Notes: a model not told the origin generated them from the letters alone. 35,131 nucleotides of DNA from Erysipelotrichaceae bacterium (GCA_012516665.1 JAAYWN010000093.1:1-35131); one strand, 5' to 3'. Positions 8,867 to 20,543 are shown, counted from the first letter of the stretch. Program-made: numbers and translations.

Positions 8867-8937
8867 TGTGGATAAAGCAAAATTCCACATCAGCAGTAGA
8901 TGAGATCTGACAATTGTGGACAAAATATTTATCCACG
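8867..8937. promoter_or_regulatory. DnaA-box cluster (candidate oriC or DnaA-regulated region)
   Basis: tgtggataa 8867-8875 (perfect TTATCCACA on minus), tgtggacaa 8915-8923 (TTGTCCACA on minus), ttatccacg 8929-8937; the last two are convergent. Confidence 0.65.
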
Positions 8938-8946
8938 CATTTTACT

Positions 8947-8962
8947 CTTTTCCCGGGAAAAG
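8947..8962. promoter_or_regulatory. Noc-binding site (NBS-like)
   Basis: cttttcccgggaaaag, a perfect 16-bp palindrome matching the core of the published Bacillus NBS (ATTTCCCGGGAAAT) at TTTCCCGGGAAA; noc is the second gene downstream. Confidence 0.8.
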
Positions 8963-8997
8963 GTTAATGCTAAAATATAGAAGAAAAGAAGGAATAC

Positions 8998-9696
8998 ATG
9001 ACCATTGAAGAATTGCGCACAGCATCAGAAGAGATTGGCATCCATCTCACAGATTCCATGGCAGAGCAGCTGGAAACATACTGCGGACTTCTGCAGGAAT
9101 GGAATGAAAAGATCAATCTCACGGCTATAAAAGAAAAGGAAGAGATCATTGAAAAACACTTTCATGATTCGCTGCTTCCTTTAGCTGGCCGCAGGCTGGA
9201 AGGAACTGCAGCAGATGTCGGCACTGGAGCAGGTTTTCCTGGCCTTGTCTGGAAGATCGTTTTCCCTGAATTGCCGGTTGCTTTGATCGAGCCGACAGGA
9301 AAGAGATGTACCTTTTTAAAAGAGGTCATTGATCAGCTTCATTTAAAGGAAATCACGGTCTACAACGAACGTGCGGAAGAACATGCCCTGAAGCATCGGG
9401 AAGAATATACAGCAGTTACCGCAAGAGCAGTTGCAAATCTCAGCATCCTGGCAGAGATCTGTGTTCCTTTATTAAAGAAGGATGGACTGTTCATTGCCAT
9501 GAAGGGATCGCAGGGGCATCAGGAAGCACTTAGTGCTCAGCATGCGATGAAGGTCCTCGGCTGTACCTTAGAAGAAGAAAAAGAGACCTCTCTTTCAGAA
9601 GGAGATCACCGCGTGAATCTCTTTTATCGAAAGACCAGTCATACCCCTATTGAATATCCGCGCAATTATGGCCGGATCAAGAAACAGCCGCTGTAA
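8998..9696 (+). CDS. rsmG: 16S rRNA (guanine(527)-N(7))-methyltransferase RsmG (GidB)
   Basis: YCGLLQEWNEKINLTAI, HFHDSLLP, ADVGTGAGFPGLVWKI. Confidence 0.97.
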   Translation: MTIEELRTASEEIGIHLTDSMAEQLETYCGLLQEWNEKINLTAIKEKEEIIEKHFHDSLLPLAGRRLEGTAADVGTGAGFPGLVWKIVFPELPVALIEPTGKRCTFLKEVIDQLHLKEITVYNERAEEHALKHREEYTAVTARAVANLSILAEICVPLLKKDGLFIAMKGSQGHQEALSAQHAMKVLGCTLEEEKETSLSEGDHRVNLFYRKTSHTPIEYPRNYGRIKKQPL

Positions 9697-9707
9697 AAGG
9701 AGATCAT

Positions 9708-10526
9708 ATGGCAGGAAAGAACATATTTGAACTGTTTAATAACACAGGAAAAGAAGTACATAAGATCATTACGCTGCCTATGGAAATGATCCAGCCTTCC
9801 CGCTATCAGCCGCGTCTGAAGTTTGATGAGGAAGCACTGCAGGAATTGGCGGAATCGATCAAAGAGAATGGCCTGATCCAGCCGATCACGGTGAGACAGA
9901 TCGATGACCATTATGAGATCATTGCTGGAGAAAGAAGATATCGGGCAGCGCGGCTTGCCGGATATGAGGAGATCAAATGCTATGTTCTCTCCCCAAGTGA
10001 AGACCAAGCCGCTCAGATGGCTTTAGTCGAGAATGTGCAGAGAGAGAATCTCAGTGCCATTGAGGAAGCGAAAAGCTATCTGCAGATCATGCGCCAGGCA
10101 AGTCTGACCCAAGAACAGGTCGCGCGCAAGATAGGAAAGTCGCAGTCGGCAGTTGCCAATAAGATCCGTCTGCTGAATCTGCCGCAGGAGATCCAAGATG
10201 GTGTTATTGAAGGAAAGATCACAGAACGCCACGCCAGAGCATTGCTCAGTGCGCCGGAAGATAAGCAGAAGAAAGCCTATCATCATATTTTAAAAAAGGA
10301 ATTGAATGTACGTGAAACAGAAGCATATATTGAAACATTGAATCTTCCGGAAAAGACCCATAAGCGTCAGAAGACACAGGGCTTCTCCAGAAACACACAG
10401 GTCGCTGTCAATACGATCAATCAGTCGGTAAAGATGATCGATAAATTAGGCATCCAGGTCAAAGTAGAAACGCAGGAAACAGATCAGGAAGTACGGATGG
10501 TCATCCATCTGCCGAAGGAAAATTAA
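9708..10526 (+). CDS. noc: Nucleoid occlusion protein Noc (ParB paralogue)
   Basis: ParB N-domain (AGERRYRAARLAGY, ENVQRENLS), HTH, and Noc-type C-terminus (FSRNTQVAVNTINQSVKMIDKLGIQV); located between rsmG and soj. Confidence 0.92.
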   Translation: MAGKNIFELFNNTGKEVHKIITLPMEMIQPSRYQPRLKFDEEALQELAESIKENGLIQPITVRQIDDHYEIIAGERRYRAARLAGYEEIKCYVLSPSEDQAAQMALVENVQRENLSAIEEAKSYLQIMRQASLTQEQVARKIGKSQSAVANKIRLLNLPQEIQDGVIEGKITERHARALLSAPEDKQKKAYHHILKKELNVRETEAYIETLNLPEKTHKRQKTQGFSRNTQVAVNTINQSVKMIDKLGIQVKVETQETDQEVRMVIHLPKEN

Positions 10527-10538
10527 GGGGATACTACT

Positions 10539-11315
10539 ATGGGAAAGATTATTGCAATTGCCAACCAGAAAGGCGGGGTCGGGAAAACAACAACAGCTAT
10601 GAATCTGGCGGCAGGTCTTGCCTTTGTAGGCAAGAAAGTACTGCTCGTTGACTTTGACCCGCAGGGAAATGCAACACATGGCATCGGTGCCAACAAAGTT
10701 GGATTTACAAAATCGGTCTACGATGTACTGATGACAGATACATCAGTGAAACAGGCTACAGTAACACTGCAGATGCCACCGATGGATGTGCTTCCTTCAA
10801 CAATCGATCTTTCCGGTGCAGATGTTGCCATGTCGCAATATGAGAATGGCAGAGAACAGCTTTTAAAAAATAAACTGTCCGCGGTCAAGAATGATTACGA
10901 CTATATTATTATTGACTGTCCGCCGGCATTGGGCCTGCTGAATACAAATGCATTGACGGCATCAGATTCAGTTATGATCCCCGTACAGTGTGAATACTTT
11001 GCCTTGGAAGGACTGACACAGCTGCTTTCCACGATCCGCTTAGTACAGAAGCTCTGGAATCCGCAGCTGTCTATTGAAGGCGTATTGCTGACGATGTTCG
11101 ATGCCCGTACAAAGCTATCGGTCGAAGTGCAGCAGGAAGTGAGAAAATATTTTAAAGAAAAAGTCTATAAATGCTTTATCCCAAGAAACGTCAAGCTCAG
11201 CGAGGCACCATCCAGGGAGCAGACTATTTTCGAATATGATACAAGAAGTGAAGGCTCAAAAGCCTATGCTCAATTAGTTCGGGAAGTAATTACCCAGAAT
11301 GAAAGGAGAAAGTAA
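10539..11315 (+). CDS. soj: Chromosome partitioning ATPase ParA/Soj
   Basis: ANQKGGVGKTTTAMNLAAGL deviant Walker A; DFDPQGNATHGIG; IIDCPPALGLL. Confidence 0.97.
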   Translation: MGKIIAIANQKGGVGKTTTAMNLAAGLAFVGKKVLLVDFDPQGNATHGIGANKVGFTKSVYDVLMTDTSVKQATVTLQMPPMDVLPSTIDLSGADVAMSQYENGREQLLKNKLSAVKNDYDYIIIDCPPALGLLNTNALTASDSVMIPVQCEYFALEGLTQLLSTIRLVQKLWNPQLSIEGVLLTMFDARTKLSVEVQQEVRKYFKEKVYKCFIPRNVKLSEAPSREQTIFEYDTRSEGSKAYAQLVREVITQNERRK

Positions 11316-12202
11316 TGGCACAGGAAAAACATCTTGGCAGAGGACTGAATGCGATCTTTGGTCAGAATGTAGAACAGTTTCTAGATGATATTCAGAATAA
11401 TGCAACAGAAGTGCCGGGCAGAAGAGAAATTGAGATCAATATTTCTGAGATCCGGCCGAATCCATATCAGCCAAGAAAAGAATTTGAACCAAAAGCATTG
11501 CAGGAATTGGCAGATTCCATCAAGACACATGGCATTTTTACGCCATTGCTGGTCAGAAAAAGCGTATCCGGCTATGATCTGATCGCAGGCGAAAGAAGAC
11601 TGCGGGCAGCGAAGCTGGCAGGATTGACACAGGTACCTGCTATTGCTGTAGACTTCACCGAAGAACAAATGATGGAGATCTCAATTCTGGAAAATGTTCA
11701 GAGAGAAGATCTGAATCCTATCGAGGAAGCAGCAGCATATGAATCTTTAGTCAAGAAACTTGGCTATACGCAGGAAAAGCTTGCTCAGAGAGTTGGCAAG
11801 AGCAGAGAATACTGCGCCAATATGATGAGATTGCTGAAATTGCCAAGTGAGGTCCAGCAGTTGGTCATTGAAAAGAAACTGACAAATGGGCATGTCAGAC
11901 CTTTGCTGTCATTGGAAGATGATGATGCCATCTATGATGCGGCAATGAAGATCGTCCATGATAAGATGTCCGTCCGCGATGTTGAAAAATATGTCAAAGA
12001 ACTGAATGGAAAAGCTCCTAAGCCAGTCAAGGCAGAAAAGAAAAAGGATCCGATGATCCGCGATATTGAAGCCAGAATGAGCAGCAAACTTGGTACAGAA
12101 GTAGAGATCCAGACCAAGAAGATCAGTATTTCTTTCAGCGATACAGATGATCTGAACCGCATTCTGGAAATACTAGGATGCTTAGAAGAAAGCTATGAAT
12201 GA
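11315..12202 (+). CDS. spo0J: Chromosome partitioning protein ParB/Spo0J
   Basis: GRGLNAIF, PNPYQPRKEF, AGERRLRAAKLAGL, ENVQREDLNPIEEA. Confidence 0.96.
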   Translation: MAQEKHLGRGLNAIFGQNVEQFLDDIQNNATEVPGRREIEINISEIRPNPYQPRKEFEPKALQELADSIKTHGIFTPLLVRKSVSGYDLIAGERRLRAAKLAGLTQVPAIAVDFTEEQMMEISILENVQREDLNPIEEAAAYESLVKKLGYTQEKLAQRVGKSREYCANMMRLLKLPSEVQQLVIEKKLTNGHVRPLLSLEDDDAIYDAAMKIVHDKMSVRDVEKYVKELNGKAPKPVKAEKKKDPMIRDIEARMSSKLGTEVEIQTKKISISFSDTDDLNRILEILGCLEESYE

Positions 12203-12282
12203 ATAGATACGGCCACCGCTGTGCCAATGATGCAGGTTTCAGCTTGAACATTGAAATAAGGAAGGGCCATAACGCAATATAG

Positions 12283-12325
12283 AGAGAGATCACCTTATTA
12301 ATATTAAAGTGACGGCTCTCTTTTT
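12283..12325 (+). terminator. Putative rho-independent terminator after spo0J
   Basis: agagag...ctctct with an imperfect inner stem (cacctt/aaagtg), followed by ttttt. Confidence 0.55.
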
Positions 12326-12347
12326 CCTTCAGTACGATTGCCGCTGC

Positions 12348-12680
12348 CTAAAACTGACATGCGTTTTGAATGTTCATCATTAATAAAATCAAGAAATCAA
12401 TTGTATAGATATAGCAGTGCACTGTCTGCTTCATGACTCTGATGATCTCAAATACACCTGATTGTTGAATCTGACAGTACCAAGAGCGTAAAGGAAGCAG
12501 AACATCTTTGTTTTCAAATAGATTTGTAAAACCATTGCCTTGATCATTGCGCCATGATCCTGCATAAAGCAGATACAGCATAAAACGCCTGAAAATATAG
12601 AAATACACATTTTCTGAAATGTGTAAATATTCGGGAAGTAGATGGTAATTTAAGAGGTTTATAGAATATAATAAAATCAT
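12348..12680 (-). pseudogene. Short uncharacterised ORF or gene remnant
   Basis: 110-aa minus-strand ORF with a coding-like segment LLYAGSWRNDQGNGFTNLFENKDVLLPLRSWYCQIQQSGVFEIIRVMKQTV and no good RBS. Confidence 0.3.
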
Positions 12681-12728
12681 TCATACAGATTTGATATATT
12701 TTGCAATAGCTTACGGAGGATCCATGCA

Positions 12729-13070
12729 ATGACAGACAGAGGCTGGAAGATATTCGCTGTTTTATCCATCGTCATTTCATTGATATTTGCATTCATCGAT
12801 TGGCGGATGATGACAGGCTTTATGCTTGGCTGTGCGGCATCGGCTTTTGTTTATCGCAATACCGTAAACTATGTGGATCGTACTTTGGCAAAGCACGTAT
12901 CAACAGGAATGGCATATCATCTGACTTTGAATTATCTGATATGGACAGCAGTGCTGATCCTGTCTGCTGTACTGCCGCAGTTCTTCAATATTCTATGCTG
13001 TGCAGCTGGACTGTTCATGATCCGCATCTGTCTGATCACTGATTCATTCTGGCATAAGAAGGAGGCATAA
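12729..13070 (+). CDS. atpI: ATP synthase subunit I-like membrane protein
   Basis: 113-aa, about 4 TM segments, first gene of the atp operon; RBS acggagg. Confidence 0.7.
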   Translation: MTDRGWKIFAVLSIVISLIFAFIDWRMMTGFMLGCAASAFVYRNTVNYVDRTLAKHVSTGMAYHLTLNYLIWTAVLILSAVLPQFFNILCCAAGLFMIRICLITDSFWHKKEA

Positions 13071-13787
13071 ATGGTCATACAGACTGATGTATACACAATC
13101 ATTCTCCTGACGGTCCTATTGGGAATAGGTATTGTTTGGATCTCAAAAAAGATCGACAGGCTGGATCCTGTGGCGAAGCCCAAAGGAATTGCAGGTGCTG
13201 TGATCCTTGGCGTACAGTCAGTAGCCAATACATGTATTTCAAATGTAGGCAGAAAAATCGCATATAACTTAGCACCATATATACTGGTGCTTTGGATATA
13301 TATATTTTCGGCAAATATTTTTTCTTTATTTGGCTTTGCATCGCCGACAGCCAATCTCTCCGTGACATTGCTGCTGGCCTTTATCACATGGCTGCTGATC
13401 CAGATCGTAGAATTCAAGTATGGAGGAGTCAAAGGATATTTCCACTCATTTCTTGAACCAATTGCAGTCATGCTGCCAATGAATATCATCGGCAAGTTCT
13501 CAACAATGATCTCCATGTCCCTGCGTCTGTTCGGCAATATTACATGCGGCGGTATCATGATGCAGCTGGTATATGCCGGAGCACAGCTTCTTTCAAATTC
13601 AATCTTAGGATGGATGACGGAATCAGGCACGGTATTTAACTTTATGGCACCGATACTGACACCGTTATTGCATGCATATTTTGATGTGTTCTCAGGATTT
13701 ATACAGACCCTGGTATTTGTTACACTGACAGTTGTTCTTATCGGAAATGATGTTCCGGAAGAAATAAAGAATGATCATAGAGATTAA
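13071..13787 (+). CDS. atpB: F0F1 ATP synthase subunit a
   Basis: SLRLFGNITCGGIMM and HAYFDVFSGFIQTLVFVTLT. Confidence 0.95.
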   Translation: MVIQTDVYTIILLTVLLGIGIVWISKKIDRLDPVAKPKGIAGAVILGVQSVANTCISNVGRKIAYNLAPYILVLWIYIFSANIFSLFGFASPTANLSVTLLLAFITWLLIQIVEFKYGGVKGYFHSFLEPIAVMLPMNIIGKFSTMISMSLRLFGNITCGGIMMQLVYAGAQLLSNSILGWMTESGTVFNFMAPILTPLLHAYFDVFSGFIQTLVFVTLTVVLIGNDVPEEIKNDHRD

Positions 13788-13802
13788 CAGGAGGAAAAAT
13801 CT

Positions 13803-14027
13803 ATGGAAAAAGGTTTAATTGCAATTGGAGCTGGGCTTGCGGTAATGACCGGTATGATGACAGGCCGCGGCGAAGGTGAAGTCGCTGCTCATGCCTGCGA
13901 TGCCATCGCAAAGAATCCCGAAGTAGAAAGCAAGATCCGCTCAACAATGATCTTAGGTATTGCTTTATCTGAAACATGCGCTATCTATGGTCTGCTGATC
14001 TCAATTCTTCTGATATTTGTATACTGA
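13803..14027 (+). CDS. atpE: F0F1 ATP synthase subunit c
   Basis: 74 aa, two TM helices, polar loop AKNPE, GIALSETCAIYG ion-binding helix. Confidence 0.96.
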   Translation: MEKGLIAIGAGLAVMTGMMTGRGEGEVAAHACDAIAKNPEVESKIRSTMILGIALSETCAIYGLLISILLIFVY

Positions 14028-14040
14028 GGACAGCTGAAAA

Positions 14041-14559
14041 ATGAGTATAGATGTTGACATCATCAGTCAGCTAGTGCCAAACGTGATGACCATGATCGTT
14101 CAGCTCTGCAGTACAGTCGTGCTCTGTCTGCTTGTAAAAAAATTTCTTTGGAAATCCGTTATGAACTTTTTCAATGCCCGTACCGAAAAGATGCAGGCAG
14201 ATCTGACGGCGGGAGAACAGGCCAAACAGGCTGCTCTTTCTGACCGCGAGCAGGCACGCAATGAATTGAACAGTGCTGCCAGCAGATCAGAAGAGATTGT
14301 TAATGCAGCTGTAAAAGAAGCGAAAGACGAAAAGGCAGGAATTCTTGCCCAGGCTTCAAAGGAAGCCGAAGCAGAACGTAAAAAGGCACACGAGCAGATC
14401 GAAGCAGAAAGAATCGCCATGGCAGATGACGTTAAAGAAGAGATGGTCAATGTTGCTATGGACGCTGCTGGCAAGCTGATCGGTGAGATGAATGGTGAAG
14501 AGATTGATCGCAAAGCTATCGCTGATTTTGTAAAGGAAGCAGCAGCGCATGACCAATGA
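14041..14559 (+). CDS. atpF: F0F1 ATP synthase subunit b
   Basis: N-terminal TM then long charged Ala/Glu helix; position in operon. Confidence 0.95.
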   Translation: MSIDVDIISQLVPNVMTMIVQLCSTVVLCLLVKKFLWKSVMNFFNARTEKMQADLTAGEQAKQAALSDREQARNELNSAASRSEEIVNAAVKEAKDEKAGILAQASKEAEAERKKAHEQIEAERIAMADDVKEEMVNVAMDAAGKLIGEMNGEEIDRKAIADFVKEAAAHDQ

Positions 14560-15094
14560 GATCACACAGCGGTACGCACAGGGAATGTTTGAGCTGGCGA
14601 AAGAAGAAAAAAGCGTAGAAGAAAAGAAAAAACAGGCAGAGAGCATTTTGGAAACAATGAACACCTGTCCTGATTTTGCTTTGTTTTTGCGCGCCGTGAA
14701 AGTAACAAAACAGGAAAAGTACGAATTGATCGATCGCATCTTTCAAAAAGCAGTCGATCATGACATGTGCTCCTTTATGAAACTGATCATTGAAAAAGGC
14801 AGATCTTACTATATGCAGGGCATCATGGAAGATTATGTCAAGTTGGCAAATGAGGATCTTGGCATAGAACTTGCGGAAGTTGTTTCGGCAAGAAAGCTCA
14901 GTGCACAGGACATGCAGACAATCGGTGAAGCATTGGTCAGAAAAACAAATAAAAAAATTGTTCTTAAGAATAAGATCGATCCAAGTGTCATTGGCGGCAT
15001 CAGAGTTACGATGGCAAACAGCGTAACAGATGCAACGATATCCGCAAAGATCGAAAGAATGAGAAGCGCATTATTGAAAGGAGGCAGAGCATGA
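14549..15094 (+). CDS. atpH: F0F1 ATP synthase subunit delta
   Basis: [16 protein letters not shown]-terminal [11 protein letters not shown]; position in operon. Confidence 0.95.
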   Translation: MTNEITQRYAQGMFELAKEEKSVEEKKKQAESILETMNTCPDFALFLRAVKVTKQEKYELIDRIFQKAVDHDMCSFMKLIIEKGRSYYMQGIMEDYVKLANEDLGIELAEVVSARKLSAQDMQTIGEALVRKTNKKIVLKNKIDPSVIGGIRVTMANSVTDATISAKIERMRSALLKGGRA

Positions 15095-16620
15095 GCAGAG
15101 ATATAAGACCAGAAGAGATAAGCTCACTGATCAAAGAAGAAATAAAGAACTATGATCAGAAGATCCATTCTGATGATGTAGGATATGTCATTTCTGTCGG
15201 CGATGGTATCGCTATGGTGCAGGGCATTGAAAAAGCAATGTCTTCGGAACTGCTGGAATTCCCGCATGATGTCATGGGAATGGTCATGAATCTGGAAGAG
15301 GACCATATCGGGGTTGTTCTTTTAGGCGATGACCGCGAGATCAAAGAAGGCGATGAGGTAAAACGTACCGGCAGGATCGTTGAAGTTCCCGTCGGCGATG
15401 GCTTGCTGGGCAGAGTTGTTGATCCTTTGGGAAATGCGATCGATGGCGGCGAAGCAATTGCTTACACAAAGACACGTGCGATTGAAAGAGTTGCTCCCGG
15501 TGTCATGACAAGAAAATCAGTCTATCAGCCTTTGATGACTGGTCTGAAAGTGATTGATTCCATGATCCCTATCGGCAAAGGACAGCGTGAGCTGATCATC
15601 GGCGATCGTGAAACAGGCAAAACAGCGATTGCTGTAGATACCATCATCAATCAGAAGGGCAAGGATGTTTACTGTATCTATGTGGCTATCGGTCAGAAAG
15701 AATCGACGGTTGCACGCATGGTGCAGAAGCTCAGAGAAAATGAAGCAATGGACTATACCGTTGTGGTCAATGCATCGGCATCGGCCAGTGCACCGCTGCA
15801 GTATATTGCACCATATGCAGGCTGTGCGATGGGTGAAGAATGGATGGAGAATGGCAAAGATGTTCTTATTGTCTATGATGATCTGTCCAAGCATGCGGTA
15901 GCTTACAGAACGATGTCGCTGCTGCTGAAAAGACCTCCGGGAAGAGAAGCATATCCCGGCGATGTCTTCTATCTGCATTCCAGATTGTTAGAGAGAGCCG
16001 CAAAACTATCTGATGAACTTGGCGGCGGTTCTTTGACTGCACTGCCGATCATTGAAACACAGGCTGGCGATATCTCGGCATATATTCCGACCAATGTCAT
16101 TTCTATTACGGACGGACAGATCTTCCTGCAGACAGATCTGTTTGCGGCAGGACAGAGACCGGCTGTTGATTCCGGCTTATCAGTATCACGTGTAGGATCC
16201 AATGCCCAGACCAAAGCAATGAAGGCCGTTTCGTCGACCTTAAAGCTGGACCTTGCACAGTACCATGAAATGCAGACGTTTGCCCAGTTCGGATCTGATC
16301 TTGATGCGAGCACCAAGAAGATCCTGAACCATGGTGAAAGAGTGACGGAGCTTTTGAAGCAGCCGCAGTATAAGCCAATGTCATTGACCGATCAGGTGCT
16401 TTCTCTATATGCTGTGAAGCATGGCTATATGGATGAAATACCAGCGGCGGAAGTGGCAGCTTTTGAAAAGAGCCTGCTGCGTTATTTCCATGATTCCTGC
16501 AAAGATGTATGTGAAGAGATTGAGAAAAAAGGTTTCTTCAGTGATGAATGCATTGCCAAGACAGAAGAAGGAATGAAAAAAGCATTGGATCAGTTCAAAC
16601 TTGTTAAAGGAGTGAACTGA
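15091..16620 (+). CDS. atpA: F0F1 ATP synthase subunit alpha
   Basis: [43 protein letters not shown]. Confidence 0.98.
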   Translation: MSRDIRPEEISSLIKEEIKNYDQKIHSDDVGYVISVGDGIAMVQGIEKAMSSELLEFPHDVMGMVMNLEEDHIGVVLLGDDREIKEGDEVKRTGRIVEVPVGDGLLGRVVDPLGNAIDGGEAIAYTKTRAIERVAPGVMTRKSVYQPLMTGLKVIDSMIPIGKGQRELIIGDRETGKTAIAVDTIINQKGKDVYCIYVAIGQKESTVARMVQKLRENEAMDYTVVVNASASASAPLQYIAPYAGCAMGEEWMENGKDVLIVYDDLSKHAVAYRTMSLLLKRPPGREAYPGDVFYLHSRLLERAAKLSDELGGGSLTALPIIETQAGDISAYIPTNVISITDGQIFLQTDLFAAGQRPAVDSGLSVSRVGSNAQTKAMKAVSSTLKLDLAQYHEMQTFAQFGSDLDASTKKILNHGERVTELLKQPQYKPMSLTDQVLSLYAVKHGYMDEIPAAEVAAFEKSLLRYFHDSCKDVCEEIEKKGFFSDECIAKTEEGMKKALDQFKLVKGVN

Positions 16621-16621
16621 T

Positions 16622-17500
16622 ATGGCAGGCCAATCCAGGCAGGCATTGCGGACAAGGATCAAGTCCGTACAGTCTACCCGCAAGATCACGAAAGCAATGG
16701 AAATGATCGCCAATGCAAAGCTGTTCCGTCAGAGAACAAAGATGGAAGCCAATCGTGAATATGCTCAGCGTCTGCAGGATACTGTCAATGAGATCATGTA
16801 TAAGAATCCTGATGCGGAATCTCAATTCCTGAAAAAAACAGAAAGCAGCCATCGCATGACGATCATCTTCGGTTCTGATCTTGGTCTGTGCGGCGGTTAT
16901 AACGGAAATGTCCTGAAGCTGGCTAGAGAACAGCTGGATCCAAATGACCCGGTCATTCTCATCGGAACATCTCTGTATCATCAATTTCAAGAGTATGGTT
17001 TTCATCTGCTGAATGCAGAACCGATCTCTTCAGATAAGGTAACATTTCTTGAACTGAAGAAAGCAGTGGAAACAGGCATCAAGCTTTATCAAAACGATGA
17101 GGTCGGAACAGTGCAGCTGCTGTATACAGAATTCGTCAACACGATGACCTTCCGTCCGGAGTTTGATGTTCTTCTGCCATGTACGATCGATGAACAGAAA
17201 AAAGAAGAGATTGCGGCAGCGGATAAAGCAGATAAAGAACTTCCAAAAGAAACATTATTTGAACCGAATGCTGAAACGATCCTGGATCAGCTGATCCCAA
17301 TGATGGTGCAGGATGTGGCGTATTCTGATTGGATGGAGTCAACTACTTCTGAACAGGGAAGCAGAAGAGTCGCTATGAAGACAGCATCCGACAATGCGGA
17401 TGATCTGAGCTCTTCGCTGCAGCTTGAATACAACAAGGCCAGACAGGCCGCTATCACGCAGGAGATTACCGAGATCGTCGGCGGATCCAGTGCCGTATAA
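16622..17500 (+). CDS. atpG: F0F1 ATP synthase subunit gamma
   Basis: RIKSVQSTRKITKAMEMIANAKL, SDLGLCGGYNGNV, C-terminal YNKARQAAITQEITEIVGG. Confidence 0.97.
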   Translation: MAGQSRQALRTRIKSVQSTRKITKAMEMIANAKLFRQRTKMEANREYAQRLQDTVNEIMYKNPDAESQFLKKTESSHRMTIIFGSDLGLCGGYNGNVLKLAREQLDPNDPVILIGTSLYHQFQEYGFHLLNAEPISSDKVTFLELKKAVETGIKLYQNDEVGTVQLLYTEFVNTMTFRPEFDVLLPCTIDEQKKEEIAAADKADKELPKETLFEPNAETILDQLIPMMVQDVAYSDWMESTTSEQGSRRVAMKTASDNADDLSSSLQLEYNKARQAAITQEITEIVGGSSAV

Positions 17501-19308
<1,808 letters not shown>

Positions 19309-19313
19309 ATATA

Positions 19314-19338
19314 AAGAACTATCTTAAGGATAGTTCTT
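19314..19338 (+). terminator. Rho-independent terminator of the atp operon
   Basis: aagaactatc-ttaag-gatagttctttttatt. Confidence 0.9.
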
Positions 19339-19588
19339 TTTATTAGGTTAGATAAAGATCAAAACAATGGCAGGACAGCAGTCAAGTATGATTAATAAAT
19401 ACTCATTGCAGCTGGCCGATCCGATGCTCAGCCGCATATGTGCATGCATGCTGTGAACTGTCATCGATGGAAGGTCAATTAGGAAATGGGTCTATTTTGG
19501 CATATAATCATTAAGGAAAATCCAGCAGCTTATTATCAGTATTCTGTACGGACGACAGCCGATCAGATAGGATCATTGTGAGGAAAGA

Positions 19589-20395
19589 ATGTTAAGAAAT
19601 CTAGATGAGATCAAAGAGAGAATGAAGACGATCAAGGCTTTTATTCTTGATATGGATGGCACCATCTATCTGGGAAATGAACTGTTTCCTTATACACATG
19701 CATTTTTAAAGAAAATAGAAGATACGGACCGCCGCTATTATTTCTTTACGAATAATTCTTCCAAAGATATTACTGCATACTTTGAAAAGCTTCATCATAT
19801 GGGCATTGATATTGCTAAGGAACAGATGATGGTATCGACTCATGTGATCATAAGATGGCTGAAGAAGAATTACGATGGAAAGAAACTGTATGTCGTAGGA
19901 ACACCGGCCCTGCAAAGAGAATTTGCAGAGAATGGATGGATACTGGATGATCATGATCCCGACATTGTCATTCTTGGATTTGATACATCACTGACATATG
20001 AAAAACTGGCGAAAGCATGCACCTTCATTCGTCATGGCAAGCTTTACTTTGGCATCAATCCGGATCTGAACTGTCCCATAGAGGAAGGGGAGTTTATTCC
20101 TGACTGCGGCAGTATGGCACGGCTGATTGAAGCCAGTACTGGCAAATATCCCGAATTCTTCGGCAAGCCCAGCCGCCGGGCATTGGATTATATGGTGGAA
20201 GCAGCGGGACTGCCGGCAGCACAGATTGCGATTGTTGGCGATCGTCTGTACACAGATATTGCTGTAGCAGAAGACAGTGAAGCGTTCAGCATCCTTGTCA
20301 TGAGCGGTGAGACCAAAGAAGAAGATCTTGCCCGCAGCAATACCATCCCGGACGCTGTCATTGAAAATATAGGCGTCCTGACAGATCTGCTGTGA
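19589..20395 (+). CDS. HAD-superfamily hydrolase (NagD/AraL-like)
   Basis: FILDMDGTIYLGNELFPY, FFTNNSS, GKPSRRALDYM, GDRLYTDIAVAEDS. Confidence 0.92.
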   Translation: MLRNLDEIKERMKTIKAFILDMDGTIYLGNELFPYTHAFLKKIEDTDRRYYFFTNNSSKDITAYFEKLHHMGIDIAKEQMMVSTHVIIRWLKKNYDGKKLYVVGTPALQREFAENGWILDDHDPDIVILGFDTSLTYEKLAKACTFIRHGKLYFGINPDLNCPIEEGEFIPDCGSMARLIEASTGKYPEFFGKPSRRALDYMVEAAGLPAAQIAIVGDRLYTDIAVAEDSEAFSILVMSGETKEEDLARSNTIPDAVIENIGVLTDLL

Positions 20396-20543
20396 ACGAA
20401 AAATCATCGGACAGCTATGCCAGCTGAATTACGGTATAATGGAAATGCAGGTTTAAATAGAAATGATCTGCTGTGAATTGAAAACAGCAGGAAGAGGCAG
20501 CACGGACATTCATTCGGCAATGTCAGGGAGAGGGAAAGACCAG

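Noticed and set aside
20463-20543. N-terminal extension of the transketolase subunit
   Set aside because: Residues before MENKLLKQHANHIRINVLK do not look like the family; ATG 20544 with a purine-rich RBS is more likely.
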